A model generated the notes under the pieces. That model was not told the DNA's origin and ran no database searches. It worked only from the letters and a program-made list of their open reading frames with translations. From the NCBI RefSeq assembly GCF_000149955.1, contig NC_030988.1:4416380-4480379 (forward strand): a stretch of 64,000 bases of DNA, read 5' to 3'. The position numbers were made by a program, and so were the translations under genes. This document shows positions 56,866 to 64,000 of this stretch, piece by piece (position 1 is the first letter of the stretch; each line of letters begins with the position of its first letter). Source of the DNA: Fusarium oxysporum f. sp. lycopersici 4287 (Eukaryota > Ascomycota > Sordariomycetes > Hypocreales > Nectriaceae).

Positions 56866-57702
56866 TTACCGTTTGACGAAGTAGTACAATACGCAATGGT
56901 TGCTATATGTCCCGCCCGCTTTCGGGCATTTATGGTTGATGTTCTCAAGCACTCGACGGCATGAATCCATGTCTTTCGCCCCAATTGAATGGTTTGGACA
57001 GGAGGGCAATACCTGCATTCCAATCAACGTGTCGCCGTAGGGCAATGGTTGGATGGGATGCGCTGCGTCAAAAGTAGCCTCCTGGAGCCTGTCACAAAAC
57101 GACCTGGCAAACTCAATCCTGGACGCTGGACTTGAAACAAAGTCAGAAACCGACGGGTGGGTCTCTTCCCAGCATAACATAGAGCTGGCTGTGCCTGTCG
57201 CTGCGTGCGGCTTTGTTCGTGTCTCAATAGTGACGGATGTCCCTACTGTTTTAGAAACTTCAGCGGTCGTGACAGACGCTGCTCTTGGTATCAGACCGCT
57301 ACCAGAGGCTTCCGTGTGCACCGGTGACTGAGCCAGTTTAGATACAGACGGGTTATGGCTAACTCCTTCAGGTGTCGAAGATGGCTGATGGAAGACTTCA
57401 AGCGTTTCTGACTTGGCACCATGAAGCTCCAACGTTTTTGGACAATTGTCAGACCACGAAGCTGGTGGAATGAGTGCCATATTTGCATGGTAAGGGATCT
57501 TGTATCGCTTTCCAGGAACAGCCGCCATACCGACATCAACACCAGGATTAAGGATTGAAATATCGTCATAGTCCAGCTTAGGCAGAGCTTGCCCCAACGT
57601 CTCGCTTAGTTTAGCCCTGTCCTGCGAGATCCATATGGCATAGTTGGAAGTGCAGGTGGCTTCTGCCAGCGAAACATACCAGAGCCATAGAACTGCCTTC
57701 AT
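56866..57702 (-). CDS. secreted Cys-containing protein with LysM-like N-terminus, 278 aa
   Basis: ATG 57702 opens with a short signal peptide (MKAVLWLWYVSLAEA). The first domain (LSETLGQALPKLDYDDISIL, then NPGVDV..AVPGKRYKIPY) follows the LysM pattern of an Asn-Pro turn and a closing 'pG..Y.IPY' strand. A Ser/Thr-rich linker (about residues 100-190) follows. The C-terminal 95 residues hold six Cys (CWEE, FCDRL, PSCPN, DSCRRVLENINHKC, NHCVLYYF) with GGTYSNHC. This arrangement is also known as a C-terminal module in fungal LysM/chitinase proteins. Binding of chitin and a role in host or competitor interaction are inference. The gene is intact and intronless. Confidence 0.65.
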   Translation of the reverse strand: MKAVLWLWYVSLAEATCTSNYAIWISQDRAKLSETLGQALPKLDYDDISILNPGVDVGMAAVPGKRYKIPYHANMALIPPASWSDNCPKTLELHGAKSETLEVFHQPSSTPEGVSHNPSVSKLAQSPVHTEASGSGLIPRAASVTTAEVSKTVGTSVTIETRTKPHAATGTASSMLCWEETHPSVSDFVSSPASRIEFARSFCDRLQEATFDAAHPIQPLPYGDTLIGMQVLPSCPNHSIGAKDMDSCRRVLENINHKCPKAGGTYSNHCVLYYFVKR

Positions 57703-58881
57703 ATTTTAGGTTAGATGGTTTGAGGGATCTAGGATCTTGCGGGCCTCATCAGATCCTATATAACTTGGGGCCAAGCCTATTCGGGCCTGTTGCGTCAAAT
57801 TTAGTTGAGTAATTTGAAAGCGCAGCGAAGACGAAATTAGCAGCTCTTCCATTGATCACACTGAGTCTTAGCGTCTACAAATGCAGACAAGCACAAGAGA
57901 GGCCACAATTGGCAGTATGATATTATACTTATTTCAGTTCACATACAATGAATGTAAGACGTACAATTCCACCCGAAGCCAGTCAACCGAGCCAAGCGTG
58001 TTCTGGACGTAACGTATTTATTAAATGAATTCTTAAAACCCCCCAAAAAAAGAAGAAAAAGAAGAAGAAAGAGGACGCAGGCCAGAGCCTTTTACAAATT
58101 TTGTGATAATAATCGCCATATTTTTCCTTATGTTTGCGAATTATCATGGCACGCTGCTTCTCATGTTTGGCTTTTTCAAGGTCAATATTTGCTGTCTTAT
58201 ATCCAGCACATCGCATCGGGACTAAATCCGGACTCCAACCCAACATGACGATCTAGACTTTTAGTACATACTATACTATCTAAAGAAGCCGAAGTTAGTG
58301 ACAATACAGCAGCAGCTATAGACATTAGCGACCGCATAATTATGGATCGTTTCGGTACTTTCTAAATTCGGTAAGACGTTGACTCGGAAAGCTTGAACTC
58401 ATTCTATCATCACAATCATACACTGCTTAATGAAATCGCAATGCCACTAGAACAGACCAGTCATCTCTAAACTACATACCAGCAGACAGGTTCTGGCACT
58501 TTCTGGCCGTGAATTGAGTAGCTTCGAAATGCCTTAGCGCGCGCACGGAAAATGCAGATATCGATTGATCCACTATTTCTAACTCAATTCTGAGAAGGTC
58601 TACTAATAACTTATGCATATTGGCACCAAGATTAAATCACCGTATAGAATCTACATCATCTAAAGTGAACATGACACAAAGAACGCAGCCCCAACGTCAC
58701 TAATCTTCCGCTCACAGGCCTGTTACGTAACTCATGATAGCTGGTGACTCATGCGCACTTGGTCAATGAACTCAAATGGAAGAAACCCTATGCATAGACT
58801 GTTCGATGCTATTTGATCCAAACTTCTTGAGCTGCCTCGACTTGTTGGGAAGGTTACTTTAGAACCTATTGGATTCTCTGC
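57703..58881. other. intergenic with (AAG)n microsatellite
   Basis: An AAG/AAA purine run lies at about 58042-58071. It sits inside an 87-codon minus-strand frame (58246-57983) that I do not accept as a gene. The rest shows nothing. Confidence 0.35.
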
Positions 58882-60591
58882 CTAGTTGAGCCCTGAACAA
58901 ACATAGAATCGAAATTGATCGTCGGTCATGTCGAACTCAGCCTGAAAGTTATATTTATCAATGTTGAAGGAAGCAACAGGCGTGGGTCCTACTAATATGG
59001 CCTCGCACAGTCCTCGTGCATCTTGAAGCCATATACGCAACATGTCGGTTTCGTTTTGCAACCGATTTTCAAGTTCTTTAATCAGTGGACCCTGGGCGTC
59101 CTCTGACAACCGATAACCGCTAAAGTCATTTACAAATGCACAAAGTGGTACCAAGGGCCCCAAGCCGTGTTTCATACCAATATCACTTACCTTTTTCCAG
59201 AAGTTACAACTCCATAAATCTCTCTTAATGCGTTTCTCAGCATCCTCCCCCATCGTTGATTTCATTTCTATTATTCGCTCGTTATCTTCCGCCATCCAGT
59301 GGAAAAGGACAGCGTGGTAGCGACGATGAAGATTCCCACTGGTCCTTGAATATCTTAGAAGTGCCCTGAGAACAATCGGATCATCTGCAAAGGACACTAG
59401 GGCAGATCGTTTGAAGTGTATGGCATGTGAGAGATTATCTAAAATAACTTTACGATCATCCAAAATTCGCTGTACGCCGCCTTCTGCTCTCTCACTTGTG
59501 GCCCTTGGTTGCGACCTTCTCTTGCGCGACGTGTTGGCCGGATGCTGTGGCTGTAAACTGGAAAGTCCTGGGGGGCGGTCAGGGTCCGTGGCGGGTCCCA
59601 GCTCTGGGTTTCTGCTCATAGCGTTGGCTTCTTCCGCTTGACATATCACAGAAGATGCCGAGGAAATGGCTCGAGTTGCACTTATTGTCGCAGCCATCGC
59701 ATCTTCGAAGAAGGACGATTCTTGTTGTCCATCAGTTAACGCATGTCGGTGGCTTATCTGGTCGGCGGTTGAGGATAAATATCCTGTATCTAACACTTGC
59801 TCTAAATTGATATGATGTAGGTCTGTAGAGGTCGGCTGAACCTTTTGACAAAGAAGTTCGATAAATATACAAGAACGGAAAGACTGGTTGAGCTCATCTG
59901 CGACCCTTTGGCTTAGATGAGGTTTGCGCTGTAATATAAGCTTGATGCCCATAAGCATGAACACGCCTGAATCTGCCAGGTTATTATTCTGAGGTCCCCG
60001 CCACCCTTCTACGACGGGTCGAGCACCGGCAATGGGAGGTACAAGGGTAGCAGTATTGGGAGTACTGTCATACCAGTGGACGCAGTCTGAGTACGCAACA
60101 GCAAACGCCCAGTTGTTTTCATGACAGAACGGAGTGATGATGGGATGGTCAATCCCTTCCGTCTCTTGAATACAGTTTTGATCGTGCCGAAACATGCGAG
60201 CCGGAGCTATCTCTACATGGTGGCTTGTGGACCTTAGTAGCTGTAGGTAATCCTCCACAATCCCGAAATCAAGGTGGCCACCGCGTAGCAGATACCACAT
60301 CGACTGGGTGATCCTGCTGTCTTCCGGGGGGCGCTTCAATTGCGACAACTTGTTTACACGTTCAGTCCAGGTTTCATCCACCGGACCGACCAAGTCTCGT
60401 AGAGACTCGTCGACATCTTCTTGAGTAGCCAGTTGGTGAGGCGGAAAAGATGTTAAATCAGTAGAAAGAAGCCTGGAAGTACAATTTTCAAATCGTTTAT
60501 GGGCTACGCGCGTGGCTGCCGACATCAGTGACAGTGACGTTTTGGTGTGTGGCCGTAACGCGAGATGCTGAAAGTGTTCGTAATCATCCAT
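58882..60591 (-). CDS. Ulp1/C48-like protein with substituted catalytic residues, 569 aa
   Basis: Start taken at ATG 60591 (MDDYEHFQHL), the first Met in frame. Residues about 95-225 match the Ulp1 (SUMO/NEDD8-type) cysteine protease fold. WYLLRGGHLDFGIVEDYLQL corresponds to the entry helix, NNWAFAVAYSDCVHWYDSTPN to the His-Asp strands, and GPQNNNLADSGVFMLMGIKL to the Gln-Cys helix. In active members the text is HW, YDS, Q..N..DCG. Here the Asp and Gln are kept, but His is replaced by Asn before Trp and Cys by Ser (DSG). A linker with KRRSQPRATSERA follows, then a helical C-terminal domain of about 190 residues not recognised. The frame is intact; the protein may bind rather than cut ubiquitin-like partners. 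Confidence 0.65.
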   Translation of the reverse strand: MDDYEHFQHLALRPHTKTSLSLMSAATRVAHKRFENCTSRLLSTDLTSFPPHQLATQEDVDESLRDLVGPVDETWTERVNKLSQLKRPPEDSRITQSMWYLLRGGHLDFGIVEDYLQLLRSTSHHVEIAPARMFRHDQNCIQETEGIDHPIITPFCHENNWAFAVAYSDCVHWYDSTPNTATLVPPIAGARPVVEGWRGPQNNNLADSGVFMLMGIKLILQRKPHLSQRVADELNQSFRSCIFIELLCQKVQPTSTDLHHINLEQVLDTGYLSSTADQISHRHALTDGQQESSFFEDAMAATISATRAISSASSVICQAEEANAMSRNPELGPATDPDRPPGLSSLQPQHPANTSRKRRSQPRATSERAEGGVQRILDDRKVILDNLSHAIHFKRSALVSFADDPIVLRALLRYSRTSGNLHRRYHAVLFHWMAEDNERIIEMKSTMGEDAEKRIKRDLWSCNFWKKVSDIGMKHGLGPLVPLCAFVNDFSGYRLSEDAQGPLIKELENRLQNETDMLRIWLQDARGLCEAILVGPTPVASFNIDKYNFQAEFDMTDDQFRFYVCSGLN

Positions 60592-62322
60592 TGGCTCTAT
60601 GAAACTAGTATCGAGAGCGTTCCCCAACGTGAGTGCGAGGAAGACTTACCAACTGGGTACTCATTGTGCTACTTTATATGGCACTGAAAGTGGTTTTTGG
60701 ACTCATCACTTCCCTCAAGTTGGAAACTGGCCGCGAGTAACCTGTATACTGCAGAGTAAAATCCGATTCAGCCGACTTTGGGCACCACGAATGGGCTATG
60801 AAACCAGGTAAGAAAAACATGTCCGTCGTAGTTTTGCTGTTCATTCTGGCCACTAGACTATGACAGGTGAGATGCGAGAAATAAGACGTCGTTTTGCAAT
60901 CGCACCTTGGCAATGTTTAGGCTACGTACAGTACGTACATTTGGTTGCAATGTTCAACGAATCTAATGATTTGTCGAACTTGCCTCACGTGATTTCGTTG
61001 TTCTGGAAGATGAATCTCTACTGTGTTCTATTTACAAAATCTCATGCCCGAGCCACTGTAAATGAAAGTCTCTCCAAAGTATCAGAGTGCAGAATGCAAA
61101 ATGAAGTTCTCGACAGGAGAGAAGTCCCATTGTTGACTTGTTGTTCATAATTCCAACGCTGCAGAGGAGCGCATGAATCATGATGATGAAGTTGAGATTG
61201 GCTGGGGCTTGTTGTATTGAACCTCGAGACCTTAATACAGTCGACTGATTATGTCGATTTTGCCAAGATCTGCGATACATGAGCAAATTTGATCATGAGA
61301 CCGTCCTAACGATAGGATGACGGATATGATCGCCTGGCTGAATCTCTCCTACAGTTATCTTTTCCCCACTTGTCAAGCCAGTTTTAATTGCCTTCACCTT
61401 GTCAGTTCTGTGCTCTATATTTGCAGAGAGGTAGTCATCACAAGGCCGACAAGGAGATCGGTGACATACCAATAGAGTATCGATCAACAGCATATACACA
61501 TTCTATGGTATCATAGAATGGTATCGTCCACCGTAGTAGCTTGCTAGACTTTTCCCACGACGGGAAATACCATGTCGAGCACGCTCAATGAAGTCAAAGT
61601 GTGCCTGACGATAGGCGAGTTGTGGTCCATGCTTATACAGTGATTCCTCTGTCAATTGACACGGACGGCTTCGAAAACAGATTCTTGTACGGTGCTGTTA
61701 TGGGCGTGTATACAGATACAGCCACTTCTAAGGCAAATGGTCCGGAATAGGCCCAACGACGAGGAGTTCGTATCTGTCAGAGACATCCTGAGGCAATTTA
61801 TGCAGGCATTTCTTCATACTGTTCGTCCTTGGAGGCCATGATGGCGGTGGTTGGACTAACAACAAAACAGGGAGGGAGAAAGGGAGGATGGAAAATAGAA
61901 GAAAAGAAAATGAACGTCAGATTCTAAATCTACTCTTACTGATATCAATATTACAAAAATGAAAATGAAAGGTTATGGTATTCTATTGAGAAGAAATATA
62001 GCTACAGGTATAAACAAGAATACAAAAGAAATATTGCAAGCTATAAACAGAGCGAAAGGTAAAGATTATATAAATACAAGGCAATTCAGGCGCCTTGGGA
62101 TAAGCCTTAGTAGCCTCTACAAATGAAAGGATAATATCGGTTTGATAATGAAAGGAGCGAAAACGGAGAAGAAAAGGCTTCGTCCTTATGTTTGACCAGG
62201 CACTTGTCATGGTTGTTGGTATCGTACTACGGCGGCTAGCAAAAAAACGTTTGATCTCGTAAGCTTCTTGATCCTCTGTCGCTGTTGTTGATTTTAAAAA
62301 ACCGTCTGGCCATTATTTTCCA
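60592..62322. other. intergenic, 1.7 kb
   Basis: Several short frames on both strands (for example 61499-61293 minus, with a K/G-rich segment KAIKTGLTSGEKITVGEIQP) but none with a recognised domain. Purine-rich at 61860-62000. Confidence 0.3.
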
Positions 62323-63927
62323 TCAATGAGCCACTACCATAGAGCGAGGTGTGATTCCCAGTGGTTGCTGAAACCGTCTCATTGTGCTGAACCTGTGTTT
62401 GTTTCGAGGACGCGGTGAGCCATTTGGCTCCACCCGCTGGGAGGCGTCACGATGCGCCTTGGGCCGACTCGATGATTTATATCGTGACTGGGTGCTATGT
62501 CGGGAATCCGAATCAAAACCTTCGTCATCGTCGAGCAGAGGAGTCTCGACAGATTGATAGATCTTCGAACTCGGGCTCTCCTCAACCGTCATCGCCCTAA
62601 ACTTGGCAACCTCATCATCAATGGGCGATGGCGACTTGGTGCGATCTCGAATCTCAAACCGCTGCCCAGGATTCATGGCCTGATAGTACCTTTTCTCATA
62701 GAAAAAGGCCCACTTGAATAGCCTGTAGTCCTCGAAGGCCTTGTGATTCACTCGAGTCCTCCATTCAGGGTCATCGCGCGTCTTATACCAATAACGGTAT
62801 CCGTCTTCCTTGCGGTCCAGATACGTTTGCTTAGCGGACAGATCCCTTGCCTCATAATTATTGCGCCACCATTGACGGTTCACAAATGTGACTGTCTGGT
62901 CAACCCATCGAATTCCGATCAATATGGTTTGCATCCATTTGAATTTGGACGGGTTTTCTGGATCCAGCTTGCATAGAAAGTCTTCGTAGTTCAATTCGCT
63001 CCCAAACGCTGCGACGCCCAGGACGTAAGCTACGTCACGCCATTTCTTATCCGCATGTTGGGCTTGATACTTCCCACCGGTTACCGGTAGGACTTCCGCG
63101 GCATTCTCGTCGAACTTGCCGTCTTTCAAGGTTTCAATTCGTAAGATGCTTCGGCCATCAATTCTATATTCATTTAGGTATCTCGGCCTTTTCCCTTCTT
63201 TTACGAGCCCGAGCGTCGTCATGTTCTCAGGGCAAGCTTGACTGCCGACTAGATCCTTTTCGAGGTCAGGGTCGCCACCTCCATCATCTTCAGGAAAGGG
63301 AGAGGTTCTTGTTGTCGTTTGTGCCCTTGGAGAGATAGGAGCGGTTTTTGCCTCTGCAAATGGCTTAAAACTAAAGCTGTGATCTGTTTTTGCCTTTTTA
63401 GGATTGGGGTCTTCTACTGCTGGGCTGAAAGCCCTGGCATTGTTGGCTGAGTTGTCTTTATCCACTCTACGCTTGAAGAATCCAGATAAAAATGGGTTTT
63501 CGTTAGTTGGTTGATTGCCATTGATCTGACCAACGTGATTTGCATCCTTTTGCCCAGGTTGGGCTTCATTGTTCTGGGTAGCTTGATTCACATTGATTTG
63601 ACCAGGCTGTTCTCCATTGTTCTGACCAACGTCATTTGTATCCTTTTGCTCAGGTTGGGTTTCATTGTTCTGAGTAGCTTGATTCACATTGATTTGACCA
63701 GGCTGTTCTCCATTGTTCTGACCAACGTCATTTGTATCCTTTTGCCCAGGTTGGTTCTCATTGTTCTGAGTAACCTGATTTGTATCTTTTTGGCTAGGTT
63801 GACTGCCATCTGTCTGGTTAGACAAGCCAGAGTTGTTTCCTTGTTCTTGTTCAGTACCATCATCGCTATGCATCGGGACGTCGTCTTGTGGCGGTTCTTG
63901 CTTTAGTTTATCTGGTGTGGAAGTCAT
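62323..63927 (-). CDS. repeat-containing hypothetical protein, 534 aa
   Basis: ATG at 63927. Residues 1-42 are acidic. Residues 43-138 are six head-to-tail 16-residue repeats with consensus QPGQKDTNxVxQNNEx. A short NLS-like PNPKKAKTD follows (about 175). A folded central region (about 225-410) contains RYLNEYRIDGRSILRIETLK, WRDVAYVLGVAAFGSELNYE, WMQTILIGIRWVDQTVTFVN and YRLFKWAFFYEKRYYQAMNP, rich in Trp and Tyr. The C-terminus is Ser/Arg-rich and disordered (RYKSSSRPKAHRDASQR). There is no signal peptide or membrane helix, so nuclear location is likely. I do not recognise the family. The coding frame is intact despite repeats. Confidence 0.6.
   Translation of the reverse strand: MTSTPDKLKQEPPQDDVPMHSDDGTEQEQGNNSGLSNQTDGSQPSQKDTNQVTQNNENQPGQKDTNDVGQNNGEQPGQINVNQATQNNETQPEQKDTNDVGQNNGEQPGQINVNQATQNNEAQPGQKDANHVGQINGNQPTNENPFLSGFFKRRVDKDNSANNARAFSPAVEDPNPKKAKTDHSFSFKPFAEAKTAPISPRAQTTTRTSPFPEDDGGGDPDLEKDLVGSQACPENMTTLGLVKEGKRPRYLNEYRIDGRSILRIETLKDGKFDENAAEVLPVTGGKYQAQHADKKWRDVAYVLGVAAFGSELNYEDFLCKLDPENPSKFKWMQTILIGIRWVDQTVTFVNRQWWRNNYEARDLSAKQTYLDRKEDGYRYWYKTRDDPEWRTRVNHKAFEDYRLFKWAFFYEKRYYQAMNPGQRFEIRDRTKSPSPIDDEVAKFRAMTVEESPSSKIYQSVETPLLDDDEGFDSDSRHSTQSRYKSSSRPKAHRDASQRVEPNGSPRPRNKHRFSTMRRFQQPLGITPRSMVVAH
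63514..63801 (-). repeat. six 48-bp tandem coding repeats
   Basis: Six in-frame 48-bp units. Units 2+3 and 4+5 are near identical as 96-bp pairs, showing that duplication proceeded by single units and then by a pair. Asn and Gln dominate the encoded residues. Confidence 0.85.
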
Positions 63928-64000
63928 GTTGAGGCTACAGCGTAGATATTTTCTTGCCAGCCCTGAGAATATGTGGACAACTCGTACAACTTATATACAT
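63928..64000. other. 5' flank of repeat protein gene
   Basis: Only 73 bases of upstream sequence are inside the window, too little to assign a promoter. Confidence 0.3.

Noticed and set aside
57983..58246. 87-codon minus-strand frame with a poly-Phe run
   Set aside because: The Phe run is a translated AAG/AAA microsatellite and the surrounding residues match nothing I recognise.
60592..60660. Upstream exon for the Ulp1-like gene (GTAAGT donor near 60648 on the minus strand)
   Set aside because: The only ATG there gives an exon out of phase with the inferred acceptor, so the start was left at 60591.

Overview
The window is filamentous ascomycete DNA, most likely from a Sordariomycete of the Fusarium type. 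Genes carry short 48-135 bp introns with GTATGT/GTAAGT donors and CTAAC/CTAAT branch sites. The gene families are fungal: a CDK1 kinase with the filamentous-fungal insert, a PTH11-like rhodopsin-fold protein, a GH18 chitinase, a 2EXR protein and a Tad-like LINE. The mix of decayed transposons, broken genes, extra copies of normally single-copy genes and unrecognised single genes suggests an accessory or transposon-rich compartment. The species assignment is inference. No rRNA, tRNA or CRISPR array was recognised. Layout: (1) 1-12.3 kb is mostly mobile DNA: a decayed piggyBac transposase 3' end, a 928-bp non-autonomous hAT-like element with a perfect 8-bp target duplication, a LEA-like gene, a Tad-type LINE with damaged ORFs, and a pogo/Fot-type DDD transposon with terminal inverted repeats and TA target duplication. 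(2) 13.2-18.4 kb is a graveyard: a decayed GAC1-like PP1/glycogen-targeting gene, a hAT C-terminal fragment, an almost complete hAT element and another LINE 3' fragment. (3) 19.4-25.7 kb holds an intact CDK1 paralog lacking both inhibitory phosphosites, a broken PI31 proteasome-regulator copy abutting a truncated HSP30 copy, and a GH64 glucanase disrupted by a 5-bp tandem duplication. (4) 26-48 kb is the most gene-like part: an F-box/ankyrin protein, an 885-aa membrane sulfatase-superfamily protein, a frameshifted epoxide hydrolase, an intact four-exon GH18 chitinase, a short-chain dehydrogenase, a 14-TM MFS transporter and several unknowns. (5) 49-57.7 kb holds an unknown protein, a PTH11-like membrane protein, a LINE-related insertion with a 16-bp target duplication and an array of short perfect hairpins, a 2EXR protein and a secreted LysM-like Cys protein. 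(6) 58.9-64 kb holds a Ulp1-like protease homolog whose catalytic Cys is Ser, and a 534-aa protein with six 16-aa repeats. I see no single operon-like pathway. The clearest common theme is duplicated core regulators (CDK1, PI31, HSP30, PP1 targeting subunit) placed among transposons, most of them decayed; the CDK1 copy stays open and has changed at its regulatory residues.
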